In this document: positions 11,575 to 23,315 of the stretch, piece by piece | How positions within the stretch are numbered: the first letter of the stretch is position 1 | How the letters are laid out: every line of letters begins with the position of its first letter | Assembly (NCBI RefSeq): GCF_001039355.2 | Contig: NW_019773681.1 | Location: forward strand, 521,060-585,059 | Reading direction: 5' to 3' | DNA length: 64,000 nucleotides | From: Lingula anatina | Taxonomy: Eukaryota > Brachiopoda > Lingulata > Lingulida > Lingulidae | Translations under genes and position numbers: made by a program | Notes under the pieces: model-generated | Told to the model about the DNA's origin: nothing | Databases searched by the model: none | What the model saw: the letters and a program-made list of their open reading frames with translations, nothing else

Positions 11575-14500
11575 GTGGGAAATAAAGAAAGGGATGTGCA
11601 ACCTTTTCTTTTTAAATTTTACCTCACTGTGTCACTCATGTATCACAATTTTGGTTACTTCTTGTGGTACTATGGTAGAAAAAGTAAATCACTTTTAAAG
11701 AGAATGTTTTAAACAGTTGGGCCTGTTTCGACCCTTCATTCAAGAGCCTTGATTGCACGGTTGACTGGTCAAATTAAAAAAAAAAAAACACATGGTGTAT
11801 TTTTCTATGGCTCTGTTCTCACAACTTTTAGATCGATCTATCACCGCGGGGAGTCTCACTAGATTACTGTCAGATAATCCCCCTTAAGTGTCCGTCCCCG
11901 CCTACTACAGGCTTTAAGGGGTAATTAACTTTCGTGTCCGCCCGGCTGACAGCTATTTAGCGTGAACCCCCAGGGAGTTAGGTCGATCCAATGTAGGTCG
12001 ATCTAATCTATGAGAATGGGGTGTATGATCATGGTTGAATATTTCTGACACTGGATCCTCTGTCTGAGCATGCTTGGTCTCCTTTGTGGTCTATGTCCCT
12101 CTTTCTTTTTATTGTGCATATGTGAAAACACCATAATCAAAATCCAAACTTCAATTTTTCAGCTGGCAGCGATACGAAGATGCGGTCACTCGGACTGTTT
12201 CTTCTTCATGGAGGTGGGGAGGTCGTCAGCAACGGGGGCTGGAGAGCTCTGGATGCAGGTTGAGGATACTATCATTGCACAGAACATGCATGAAGCCATA
12301 CTGAGGTGAGCGTAAAAGTTATACTGTGGAGCATCAAATCCGAAACTCGAGTTAATTTGTTTCCTTACTCCAGTTTCTGAACCAAAATGTTCACAAACCC
12401 AAGGCTTCTTTCTTTTTAGTTGAAAACATTGTAAATACAATTTATCTGTTCCCTGCTTTTGATTTTGCCATGTTTAGCAAAATGAACAATATAAGACAGT
12501 AGAATAAATATAATAATTGTTGGGAGCAAAAGAATTCTCACCCATTTCTTTAAGTGAGAACAAAATTTCATTTCATTTTTCATTTATATGTTACATATTT
12601 CATTGTGACGACAAAAGGAATAATAATAGAACAGTAGTAAAATATATAATTAAAGTTATAATAATAATTATATTTAATTCATATCTCACAGCTCCATGAA
12701 GTCAATGAGCAGCGGTCAAGAAGCCGGTCAGCAGATTCGTCCCAGGACGTCCAGCACCCTATCGGACAAGACGCGTCCGGCCAGTGCTGTCCACCGCAGT
12801 CGGGATGACCACGGCCCACACCGGTCACGCACAAGTAGCGAGGGACACAAGTAAGTGTATCCAATATACGTGGTACTGTATTATAGAAAACTGATTATAG
12901 AGACTGATTGGTTGAAAATGTTAAGACACGTCCTGAAAGCCACTGATTCTCAAGTAGCTTAGCGAATTAAGGCCAGCTTGAAAATAAGATATATGACATA
13001 AGAATTGAAAAGTTATTAAAAGTTTTGTCCTAAATAAATTCAGGGTAGTTGGAAAAAGTCAATAAATGTTAAGAGTATTGAAAGATGACTTAAAATGTTC
13101 ATTCTGTTTTAACACTGAAAGACAAGTCGGGCATATAATGACACATAATGGCAGAATATAGGCTGGCAACAGATAACACAGTTAGTTATATTTATCATTA
13201 GGTCATTTATTTTATTAAATTTTTTTCATCGTGAACCAGGAGATCCCGCCATTCTCCAACTGTGATGAGAAAAGATCGTAACCTCCTTACCACTCATGCG
13301 GGCAGCCACTCCAGTGTTTCCTCTGGACACTCGCCCATGACAGGAAGTCCGCTCAGGTAGGGATAGAGGGTTGTCATGTCATGTCATCACGCCATATTTT
13401 TCATGGTATATGTAATAATAGAAATAATATTAATAGCAATAATTATTATGATATATTTATTTATTTATTTAGTCAAAAATCCATTGAAAATGTTCAGTAG
13501 ACTTTACATAAGAAATAGTACTATGTCACATGGGCAGTCACTTCATTGTTTCTTCTGGACATTTTTCCATGACTAAAAATCCTCTAAGGTAAAAATTGAC
13601 CACTGTCATGTCATGCCCCATGATATTTTTTTCTTTCACATGTCATATCACTTCATGCTACATTATTTTATTTCAGTGCAACCATACTGAACGAGAGCCT
13701 GAACCCCAGCGGGTTTAGAGGGCGCTCTGATAGCACGGACTCTCGCGGCACAAGTAGCAGTATCTCTGACGAGTGTGATGGTCACTCGGGCATGCGGTCC
13801 ACAACCCCTGACCAGTCTCAGACCGACTCTCAGTCCGATTACCTGTCCATGACGCCCAACACTATGATGGGTGAGTGACGCGTTGTGTTAAATTAAACAG
13901 TAAATAAGAACAAGTGATAATAATTATAATATTATGTTATGTGAGTGAATCCTGGAAGAATGGAAGTGGAACTCAAATAAACTGTAATGCCGAGTTTCCC
14001 TCTTAGAGTCAGAAGTTGGAGGTTTTCCATTTAATTCCCAGCCTAGTCTATTCAATAAATGAAAATTATACCTACCGTTTCTCATTGGATATTGACCACT
14101 TGAGAAGTCAATATGGTCTGATATTGACCTGCATGTGACCGCTCTTGACCAAATTTTGTGATCAGGTAACAATTATTATTATTATTATTATTACTTTGTA
14201 CTCTATCTCTCCAGGCGCCAGTCCTGTGGGTAGTTTAGACAGTAACAAAAATCTAGAATACATGGAGATGGATCTGACGTCCAAGTTCTCCTCTCCTCAT
14301 ACCCCTCATCACCATCACCATCACCACCATCATCACCATCCACCGGAGGGGCTCACCTTACACGATATCAATGCTTCTTCATCTAAAGGTAAGGTTTGAA
14401 CCTCAGTCGAGGCTTTCTCCAGAGAGCTGTTCAGTTGTCGTTTGGACAGCCACTGGCTTCAAAAGACTGCCGAGATTTTTTCAGGACAGCTAAGTGGTAA

Positions 14501-14792
14501 ATGAAGTTTTTTGGGGAATGATGGTATATTTGTAGTTGTACTCTCTGTTTATCTGTGACCAAATTACTGATCAACTCTTTGGACCCCTTGTACCCCAGAT
14601 CCTTGGGAAAACCATTGATCTTAAGTGAATTTTTTGTGAGAGATTTTTTTTTCTGAAGTTAAGTTTGATACATAAGATGTTTTACTGGTATGTTACAGAT
14701 GAACTGATTTTATGGACTGCTTTAAAATAAAAGTGTGAGGGTGCCTGTGTATTGAAATGACGTTATGTGTAGATTTTTTTCTGCTTTTATAA

Positions 14793-14845
<53 letters not shown>

Positions 14846-15391
14846 GATGATAGTTCTGAACAAATAAAAAAATAATCCATCTGCCCTGACTTGACCAGCT
14901 GAGGTCAACATCTAGTCAACAGCTAGCTGCCATTAACTAACTTAAAGTGCAAATGGATTTTGAAAGTCCATTAGTGCATTTGGCTCATTTAGAACAACTT
15001 AAGTTATCTGCTTTAATTCAGTCAAGGAAGTAGACAGGACAGATTTACTTCAAGGCAGGAAATTGGGGAAAAGTTCTGCAGTTGAAGCTTAACGATTTCA
15101 AAATTATCAGAACTTCTTATCTTGTCATGCCATCAGATAATTTGCACTTCATCGACACCATAAAAAGTTAAATCTCTAAATGGAAACTAGCAAAGGTCAG
15201 GCAATTATATCTTCATGATTTATAGCATATAAGTGAAATTATCGGTATCTCCACAGAGGTTATCATGTCACAGAAACATTGCCTTTCTAGTTTGGCATAG
15301 AACAAGGTCATCGTTAAAAATGTTGTATTTTTAGAATAAAAAGCCATATAGTATAATGGTATTTTAACAAGTTCCAAAAAAAGTATTTTTG

Positions 15392-15429
<38 letters not shown>

Positions 15430-18150
15430 TTTCTTTAAATATTTCAGGTGCACCTTCAGAATCATCCTATATGTCAATGACACCTACGAGCAGTTTGTCA
15501 TCATCACCGCGGTTTGGGACACCTAGTATATTATCTGATGACAGTAGTTATCTGGATATGGCACCTCTGGGGCAGGGGTTACCCCCTCTACAGGAGAAAG
15601 CAAGTTAGTATTATGTTATTGTATCGCATTTTCTATGAATAGGCTGTCACTCCAAACACACTGCATATCTAGTATACTACCACATGTAACACAGTGTCAC
15701 ACCTAGGTCATAGATATTGGCTTTTTGTTTTTAATTATACTAATGTTTGTTTATAAAAATTACATTTTTGGAATCACAGAAAAATTATTTGAGAGAAAAA
15801 AATGTCCTTCATTATTTCCTAAAACATGGACATTCTTAATATGATACAAAATAGATTAAACACACTGAAAAAGATTTTTTTAAAAACAATACCAAGTGTT
15901 GTGTAACTAAAATGGAAAAAAATAAGTCCTAATTAATATTTCATATGGACAAAGATAAGAAGTAATTTGGTATATCTCTGTTTTCCAGCGCCGGATGGTT
16001 ACATGGACATGGCGCCAACACATACCTCTGGGTCGCGCTCCGTTCTACGCCCAGCAAAAAGTTTTCTCCACGAAGCTCCAGAATTTCCACAGCGAGCTTA
16101 CTCAGTGGGGAGTCGGCCTGGGAAAAGTCTGAGCACACAAATACAGCAGCCATACATGGAAATGGTGGCCAGTCAGGGCGCGTTGAACAATAGCAAAAGC
16201 AGCAGTGCCCCCCACCTGGAGAACGAGAACATAAATGCTAATGTTAAATCGACAAAAGGGCACACTCGATATGCCAGTCCTTCTCCATCTGGAGCAAGAG
16301 AAGGAGGCGGAGGGATGCAGCCCATGAAGGCTTTCCCTCCGCAACAGACTGATTTATTTATGGAGATGGATTTCGCCAGACCTAGAACGGCCAGTGATAG
16401 TTTTAATTATCAGCACTGTAGGCCGCGGACGTCCAGCTGGAGTAAAGCTATGCGTCCACGTTCGGCCAGTCACAGCCAAGGGAGTAAAATAAATGGCCGT
16501 AAGCTGTTATCTAGAGATGCTGCTCCATCCCAAGAACTCATTAAGCAAATTTCCCAAGATTCTTTGCGACGCTCTTACGACTCCATTAGCAAATTGGGCT
16601 CCACGCCAGAACAACATGAGGCGTACATGGAAATGAGCCCGCAATCCTCATCAAAAAGGTCGCCGGCTACAAAGCCTGTGTCCATGCGTGTAACGCCGGT
16701 TATTAAGACAACTCTTATAGCTCCGGATTACATGATGATGAACCCTGTTATAAAAGAATCCAAGACAGAACCGGATGAGAGCGAAAGTGACAATAACGAT
16801 AGTGTCTCAGACTCAAAATTAAACGGAAGCCGATCCTCATCATCTTCTTCCTCCATCACAGAACAAAGGCGACAAAGTTCCCCAGACGTGATCAGGCAAT
16901 CGGCCAATCAGAGTCCAGGAGCATCTAAAGTGCAGGCTCCTTTTGACCCTGTGACTTACGTCAATTTGGATTATTCCAAGAAACCAGTGAAAGAACCCGC
17001 GGTGCCCCCTGGCGATGATTCATATTTAATGCTTTCGCCAGGAACGGAGGACACGTCACAGGCAGCGATAGACAGTGGGAGTCTATCGCCACAGAGGGTG
17101 GTCAGCCATATCAGAGTCTCCTCTTCACCAGCTTCAACCACAGCGATGCAGGAGGCGGCTGGAAATCATGGCAGTGCTGCAGCGTCAACGTCCGTTGTGA
17201 AGAAACCTCCTTTGCCAGATACCCCAAAGATTCTCAGTAGCCCTGGAGAGAGTGGGACAGTGAAAGCACCCAAGCCGACCACACCCGCACCCTTCCCAAC
17301 CTCTCCCCCTGTTCCGACCTCCCCAGCTCCCTCTCACCCCCTTTCCACACCCCCTCCTTTCCCCATGTCACCCCCTTTCTCAGTACCATCCCCTGCCAGG
17401 ATTTCCCCAACTACCCCACCCCAGCCCACCACCCCAACTGCCCCTGTACTTGCCAAGCCCACCCCACCCCTTCCCATCAGCCCCTCCTCCAAGGGAGAGT
17501 CTTCGCCTCAGTCGCCATCAGCCCAAACACAAGATTATGCAAACATCGATGTCGGTGTGACGCGGGTTGTGAAGCCAGTACCCACTTTTGGCAGTGTGCA
17601 GTCAGTAACCAGTGATGGTAGCACATCGCAAGTTGAAAAACCAGCCCTGCCGAGTAAAAATAAAGTGGGCAGATCAAAGCAGCAGCGAGCGGAGAAAAGC
17701 AAATCCATGGGGGATTGTCAGGAAAGGCCAGAAAGCGTAAATGTGAACACAGCAAATTCCAAGAAGTGTCCGCCTCCGCCAGTATCAGCGTCTGCTTCCA
17801 AAGTTTCCAGTAAACCGCCATCTTTACCTCCGCTGCCGCCATTGGGCCAGAGACACAGCATGTCAGACTTTGGTGCTAATAACAACGGGATGGGCGAATC
17901 TGGCCCAGGGAAAGTTCCGCCATCAGCACAAGACGAACCTCAGTTGAACTATGCCTCATTAGACTTAGGATCCTCTGAAGATATCGAATTGACGCAAGCT
18001 CCGAAATCACCACGGATTATCACTTCTCGTCACAACAGTGGGGAAGACGGCGAGAAAAAGCCCACCTATGCTGAGATTGACTTTGAGAAATCGGAAAGTT
18101 TTAAGCAGGCTCGTCAACAGAGTGGGCGTAAGCCGCCGTTTGACTTATGA
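11435..18150 (+). CDS. Insulin receptor substrate (IRS), 3' part of gene, eight exons
   Basis: Adaptor that docks on activated insulin/IGF receptors at the plasma membrane and, once tyrosine-phosphorylated, recruits PI3K, GRB2 and SHP2-type proteins. The exons join in frame at 11435-11574, 12163-12305, 12692-12850, 13240-13356, 13677-13870, 14215-14388, 15448-15603 and 15989-18150, giving about 1,080 residues to a TGA. The first two exons and the start of the third form the IRS-type PTB domain (WQV..KP.GLG, YRLCLTS, IRRCGH, FFFMEVGRS, ELWMQVED, AQNMHEAI), which closely follows the vertebrate IRS PTB. The rest is a Ser/Pro-rich disordered tail with eight YxxM motifs. The N-terminal PH domain is missing and should lie upstream of the window. 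Splice phases are consistent at every junction. Which IRS paralogue or phylum-specific name applies is unknown; chico is the fly counterpart. Confidence 0.93.
11806..12025. mobile_element. MITE subtype 1 inside an IRS intron
   Basis: Runs from tatggctctgttctcacaac to gagaatggggtgtatg. It is almost identical to the repeat units of the 55.4-56.7 kb tandem array, pointing to recent movement or exchange. It lies wholly inside the intron between the two PTB exons and does not touch the splice sites. Confidence 0.85.
12163..12305 (+). CDS. IRS exon: PTB domain, second half
   Basis: Acceptor tttttcag, donor gaggtgagcg. Encodes LAAIRRCGHSDCFFFMEVGR and then ELWMQVEDTIIAQNMHEAIL. The IRRCGH, FFxxEVGR and AQNMHE signatures are diagnostic of IRS-type PTB domains, which read NPxpY motifs of the insulin and IGF receptors. 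Leaves in phase 2. Confidence 0.93.
12692..12850 (+). CDS. IRS exon: end of PTB helix and Ser/Arg-rich linker
   Basis: Acceptor ctcacag, donor caagtaagtg. The split AGC codon is completed here. SSMKSMSS matches the end of the PTB C-terminal helix. It is followed by an Arg/Ser-rich segment (IRPRTSSTLSDKTRP, HRSRTSSEG) with RxxS sites of the kind phosphorylated by AGC kinases in vertebrate IRS. Phase 2 out. Confidence 0.88.
13240..13356 (+). CDS. IRS exon: Ser/His-rich linker
   Basis: Acceptor gaaccag, donor caggtaggg. Reads KRSRHSPTVMRKDRNLLTTH, then AGSHSSVSSGHSPMTGSPL, in frame with both neighbours. Low-complexity, serine-rich and disordered, as expected between the PTB domain and the first YxxM motif. 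Its 3' half has a decayed duplicate in the next intron (about 13513-13615). Confidence 0.85.
13434..13500. repeat. Fragment resembling a non-LTR retrotransposon 3' end
   Basis: The block tatttatttagtcaaaaatccattgaaaatgttcagtagactttac resembles 52785-52825 (tctaaaatccaacgtatgttcaatagactttac), which lies next to a reverse-transcriptase remnant. Confidence 0.4.
13513..13615 (+). pseudogene. Decayed duplicate of the preceding IRS exon
   Basis: Aligns base by base with the 3' half of the exon at 13240-13356 and its donor plus about 35 bases of intron: gggcagtcacttcattgttt against gggcagccactccagtgttt, gtttcttctggacattttt against gtttcctctggacactcgc, then ctaaggtaaaaa against ctcaggtaggga, then the shared tgtcatgtcatg. 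The frame matching the parent stays open from about 13511 to the donor, with a TAA just upstream. The donor GTAAAA survives, but no convincing in-frame acceptor is present, so it is probably dead. Confidence 0.8.
13677..13870 (+). CDS. IRS exon: first YxxM motif
   Basis: Acceptor ttttcag, donor tgggtgagtg. A Ser/Asp-rich sequence (RSDSTDSRGTSSSISDECDG) leads to SDYLSMTP with the tyrosine codon at 13840. YLSM is a PI3K p85 SH2 docking motif when phosphorylated. Phase 1 out. Confidence 0.9.
14215..14388 (+). CDS. IRS exon: YMEM motif and poly-histidine run
   Basis: Acceptor tctccag, donor aaaggtaagg. Contains EYMEMD (Tyr codon at 14259), then a run of eleven consecutive histidines (about 14308-14340) encoded by mixed CAT/CAC codons, then PPEGLTLHDINASSSK. 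The His run is a codon repeat that could vary in length between alleles. Phase 1 out. Confidence 0.9.
14389..15447. other. IRS intron with (CA)n and (AAT)n tracts
   Basis: Holds an (AC)n microsatellite at about 14793-14840 and an (AAT)n tract at about 15392-15429, just 18 bases before the next acceptor. No other feature recognised. The frame on the minus strand at 14693-14911 is the translated CA tract. Confidence 0.85.
15448..15603 (+). CDS. IRS exon: two YxxM motifs
   Basis: Acceptor atttcag, donor gcaagttagt (GTTAGT, a weaker but usable donor). Contains SSYMSMTP (Tyr codon 15468) and SSYLDMAP (Tyr codon 15549), separated by a Ser-rich spacer. Both are p85-type docking motifs. Phase 1 out. 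Confidence 0.9.
15989..18150 (+). CDS. IRS terminal exon: docking-site tail
   Basis: Acceptor ttttccag at 15981-15988; 720 codons to the TGA at 18148. In order: GYMDM (16000), PYMEM (16153), LFMEM with Phe in place of Tyr (16357), AYMEM (16624), DYMMM (16729), TYVNLDY (16957, YxN for GRB2-type SH2), SYLML (17023), a proline-rich block with many PxxP and TSP repeats (about 17275-17490), DYANID (17536, YxN), then NYASLDL (17950) and TYAEIDF (18067). The last two sit where vertebrate IRS1 has its paired C-terminal SHP2-binding tyrosines. The upstream in-frame ATG at 15967 lies in the intron and is not the start. Confidence 0.95.
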
Positions 18151-20194
18151 TGTGTGGGAGTTGAAACATGATGAAATATTTGATGTATACTTTTCTTCTC
18201 TAAAAAAATGCAATGGTGTATGATTTCTTTAATTGAAGCTGTAAATTTGTAAATGAGCGAGGAATGTGTTTGATGTTCAGTATGTTTGTAACTTTATACT
18301 GGTATTGGTACAATTTATCACCTTTGTGACTGTGCTGCCATCTGTTAGAACTGAAGAAAAACTAGGCACAGGTTATGTACACTTTCAGACTTTCATTTTC
18401 AACCGTGCTGCCATCTACAATGTATTAGAATTCTTTGCCAATTGGCCAATCAAATATAAGGTACCCTCTGTAGCCCATCTGCTAAATGTTAGCCAATGTT
18501 TTAACTTATGCTGATACATGTATCCCATTACAAAACCAGATGCTGTATTGCATACAATGCACTAAATCTTAAAGTCACGATGAAGTCAAGAATGTGTAAA
18601 AGACTTTACACATAAGGGACAAAAATGTCCCATGGGAGTTCTGCTGTTGTAAATTATGTAATAGATTCATTGGAAAAAATTTAATTCTTTTAGTGTGTCT
18701 TTTTCAGCTAATTTCAGGTGTAACTTTATAAATAAGTTGCCAAAACGGGTTTACTGATTTAAGGGTTCTCATTGTTGAGATGTAATTAGCAAAATGAAGG
18801 CCTTTTTTGAATTTCTGTTTTCGTTTTCTTAGTTTTTAAGAACTAAGGAGTGTCAGTATTTTCTGAGGTTTGGTCTGTGATTTCCAAATATATGAAAATG
18901 CAGAGTAACTTTTTTTTTTTCGTTACAAAAGGGCCTTCTTGATTTGAGTATTAACTCCCTCAACTTGATTGGCCAAATGGAGTTGTGCCAGTAGATAAAC
19001 CCTGTGCCATTGCTTTTGATTGGATGATCTATTATCATATGATTATCATGTGACTACCATGTTGTTACCATGTGATTAAAACAACACTGCTTTCTTGGCT
19101 GCTGTATACTATGGGTCAATGTTTCTTTTCGTGCTGTGCATGTACCTTAAAATTCCATGGATTTAATGTACATCATTTAAAAGCAGGTATCGCACTGTTG
19201 ATTGGTGTGACAACGTAGTTCTTGACTCTTCAGTTCTTTCAAAACTACCTTTTTTTCTCAGAGCTTTCATTGATTACCTATTACATGATCACTCAGAGAA
19301 ATGATGTTGTTATGCCGTAATTGATGTACATTTTATGGCGGGAAATGACAAAGTGCTGCCCCCTGTTTGTAGATGATGAAGTTATATATGGCCTCGTTCA
19401 GAACAGGGGCCTAACAGATCCAAATATGGCCAGCCCACTTAAATGCTGGTTGCGTAATCCCCACAGGAAATCTATTCAATGTCTAATCCTGAATTGAGCG
19501 GCAAGCTTTTAATAGGTCGTCATATTTGATCTGCGGATCCGTTAATCCAGGGTTTTGAATGCGCTCTATGATCTTTAGCTGGTAGCCTACTCCAGTTGGT
19601 ACCATTGGAGCATTGTTGGTTGGTTTGTCATACAAACTGGTATATACCTCATGCCTCTGAAACACACAATAAGGTTCTGATGGTGTTTGAGGTTTGGTGT
19701 ATGATCTTTGTTGATGTATCTTTTTTTTTTTTCTTTTATTATAAAGACACCTTTTCCCAATTGTTTGTTGTTATGTGCTCGATTTATATCTGTTATGTTT
19801 CATTTTTGAATGGGAATTTCTGTTAGTGTTTTCACCAAGAAAAAAAAGCAACTCTTTTTTTTTAAATAAGTAAATTAATTTCTGTAAATATAAGGGCAAC
19901 ATGTTAGGATTAAGTTTATACAGTTGCAGGAAGCATTAATTAAGTGATGGGTAGTATCACCTTTAAATTATTTATTACATGTACCCATCAAATTTCCCAA
20001 GGAAGGAAAATTGGAAATATGTGTACATATACTGAGTCATAACATTTCAGTGTGAAATGGTTGAATATAGAAGTGTTGCCCCTTTCTTAAAAGTTGGTGT
20101 TATTTATTGTTAAGGTGAAACAAATCCTGTATCTTTTACGTCAGGGCTGATGAGGTGATACATACCCATGAAGACGGGATTCATACCATTTTCT
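18151..20194 (+). other. IRS 3' UTR and 3' flank
   Basis: AT-rich sequence without credible coding potential. Candidate polyadenylation signals AATAAA occur further on at 20690 and 20765, so the UTR may extend into the duplicated segment. About 19380-19580 carries a short repeat remnant (catatttgatctgcggatccgttaatcc) that also appears near 22285. Short decayed catgtgattatcatgtgac repeats lie at 19030-19080. Confidence 0.5.
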
Positions 20195-20815
20195 GAGTTT
20201 GAGAATAGTTTCATCGGAATGAGTAACTAATGTTTTTAGAATAGCGTTTCATTATTTACCATCCGGAATTTTTAGAAGGACATTTTCAGATGGTAAAAAT
20301 GAACCATCATTATAAAAGCATGTTTTTGTAAGTTCATGAAGATCTTTATGAGAAACTAACTGGTATTTGACAATACAGTTTTGATATGGAAGCTCTCCTT
20401 GAAAGCCATTTAAATATTTTTTGTGTTATTAAAGTGTTAGATTTTTTTTCTGTTCTTGTTAAAGAGAAAGTAGTGAAAAAAACATTTCTCCTTTTTTGGG
20501 GAGATAATGGTTAGATGGTAGATAGCTGTAATATACGAGCTGTTAGTGTTATTATGATTGATAATATAATTGTTAATTAATTAATTAATTAACGAGCAGT
20601 GTATGTAAGTTGGTGGCATACTTTCAAGGTTGGTAAACCTCTTATTAATTATGAACTAATTTATAAATGGAACATATTAGCAGTGCAAAAATAAAAAATA
20701 ATGAAATAATTATGATGTCTTTTCAATTCTCTATTTATTTTAAAATACATAAAAACCATTATAAAATAAACCACTATTAACAAAATGACAGTCTCATCTC
20801 TGCAAGGTACAATAA

Positions 20816-21366
20816 CAGGCCTACCCAACTACCAGACTCGGCACCTAAGGATCCTGAATTAACCGGTATATCGGACCACGCTACCCGTTTTCAAGGTGTG
20901 TGTCAGATCGCATTTCGGAGTATCATACCCCAGAACAAATTTTGTAGCACGACTGCGGGCTCATCCACGCTCGGCTGAACGACCTTAAACTGTACTCTTA
21001 CTTTAGAGTACTCTATTTTATTGTCTCTATGGGGATATATGGGGACTTTACGACATTCGGTTTGAATGTTTTAACCACTTTTGATAGGGCTTTTTTGCAT
21101 TGTATTAGATTAATGTGGCAGTCTAAGGTTCATCTAGGTGGCTTTCAAATTTATGCACCCGGTTTTAAAATCATATAGCAATTTTTCGACAATCGTTTAC
21201 TATCCAATCAAGGTGACAGCCGAGCATGCCAGGGCTCATCCTGTCTGTGTTCTGGCTGATACTCCGAAATGCGATCTGACACACACCTTGAAAACGGGTA
21301 GTGTGGTCCGATATACCGGTTAATTCAGGATCCTTAGGTGCCGAGTCTGGTAGTTGGGTAGGCCTG
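20816..21366. mobile_element. Foldback DNA transposon (551 bp) with 5-bp target-site duplication
   Basis: Starts caggcctacccaactaccag and ends with the exact reverse complement. The terminal inverted repeats extend over about 110 bp each with only one or two mismatches. It is flanked by aataa on both sides (20811-20815 and 21367-21371). The empty site with one aataa is present in copy B at 31532-31536, which proves the insertion. The interior (about 330 bp) encodes no transposase, so it is non-autonomous. Confidence 0.95.
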
Positions 21367-23264
21367 AATAATTCTTAATTTCCCTGATAGCAAAATGTTG
21401 ACCAACCATGTTGCTAAAACATTTCTTTCAAATATTTCAAAATTCAACTTCTTGCAATGGCAAAACCTCGGCGTCCATCCAGTTACAATTGTATTTCAAT
21501 TATGTCACTTCTGTATCAGTGCAAGGCCCAGAGTGTGTAGAATTTTTTCAAATTTCAGAATCTTAAAAACCATATTTATCAAATATTTTAAGTTCCTTTG
21601 GCACATTAAGAAAAAAAAAACAGTTTTCGTGTGAAATATGAAATAGTGGTCATCCCACTCTCTTATGACCAAACAAGCGCATTTGTACTCATTTATATGG
21701 TTGGAATCGATTCTCGGTTAAAAAAGTACAAGAAAGTTTTCTGATGCGTTTTCATTGACAGTATATTTCCTCTCTCTTTTGTCTTTTTTTTATTTTATTT
21801 ATTTATTTATTTTTATTTATTTTTTTTTTTTTTGAAAATTCAAAAGTGTTTACCACAAGCTTGAATGTGCATGCTAAGATGAAGTTGTGACAGAGGAAAT
21901 GAAAACATTGAATCTTTTAGGCTGTAACTGTAATATTTTTTTTTAAATATATATGAAGACCATAAAAGTCATCCATTCGTATTTCAGCAGGCCCTACGGC
22001 GATAACATATTTTCTCAAAAGAAAGAAAGTTTTTCAATCTAATAGAGGGGCCGTATTCTCAATACTTAGTAACTTACAATGATTAGGCAGTTGTAAATTT
22101 ACGTGCACGTGAATATTTACAACAGATTACAAAATTTCCAGATAACCAACTTTCGTGAACAATCGGACTTGCGTGACAATAATTTACAAGATTCCACAAG
22201 TTACAGCCTTTTAGTGTAGTTCACGACGTTGTGTCTCCATCGGCGAATAAAAAATTCTAATGGGGGGGGGGGGGGGGGTCGGCCATATTTGATCCGCGGG
22301 TCTGTTAGTCCTCTGTTCAGAATGCGTTCTTAGTCCGCGGATTTACTTCTGTTTTGAATTCGGCCTAATTCCAGTATTACATTTAAAAAAACTTCCTGTT
22401 TCCTTGACACGTTTTTAAAGCCCCCAACTCCGGGATATAAAAGTCAAATGGCGCAAAGGGGAGTCACGATATGATTGTGATGGAAATCCACAAGTTTTGA
22501 TCTGTTTGTTACTGATTGATTAATTGATTGATTTCTTGTGGCAGTTGGGATATCCTCCTCTATACGTTTTTTTTTTCCTAGATCCAGTGGGAAAAACAGT
22601 AAATGCTTTAGAGAAGATAACATGGGATCGTTAATGTGCTGCTATCGATTGGGATGCATGCACACAACACTCTCCGAAGTTTATTCTTATTTTCATTAAA
22701 CAAAGTTTCAGCCACGATTTTAAAAATAGAAATAGCATTTACGTGTAGTAGATCAAACAGACGACAAATTGTTTAACTCTGGTAACAACACTTCCTTCAA
22801 ACGCGCCATTCCTTTAAGCACTTGATGATGGTGGGTATAACGGGCCCGGTCCACTTCTTTAAGTCAACTTTATCCTTAATTAAGTCATATTACGTCGCGG
22901 GACAATACACCAATCACCTGAGCATCAAGTATGTGATTTTCGCCATCATAAGTCACTAATTGCTTCTGGGGTTTGTTTGTTGTCGGGATATTAAAGCCCC
23001 CATCCACTCGACCCAGTTTTGGAATGTCCTTTCTGTTTGTCCTGTTCTCTTCAACCAGCTGTGAAGCATGAGCGTGATAAAGTCCAAATTGTGCCATTTT
23101 TTTACAAACATTATCTCACAGATTGTGGGGTAGCAAGGTCACAGAGCGAGTTCGAGTTCCTTCACTATCGGAAAATCCCAAGGACGATGCCAAGATCTTT
23201 TGACACAGGGTAAATATGCTGCAACAGAAGTCAGGAGAACGAATGAGGCTCTTGTGGAACAACA

Positions 23265-23269
23265 GCAAC

Positions 23270-23312
<43 letters not shown>
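23265..23312. repeat. (AAT)n microsatellite
   Basis: Uninterrupted trinucleotide tract; copy B of the duplicated segment has a much shorter version at about 32941-32968. Confidence 0.95.

Positions 23313-23315
<3 letters not shown>

Noticed and set aside
15967-15988. ATG at 15967 as the start of a separate 727-aa protein
   Set aside because: It lies in the intron just before a good acceptor (ttttccag). The true frame continues from the exon ending at 15603 with a correct phase-1 junction.
17477-17842. 121-aa minus-strand frame inside the IRS terminal exon
   Set aside because: Antisense shadow of the proline-rich IRS coding region.
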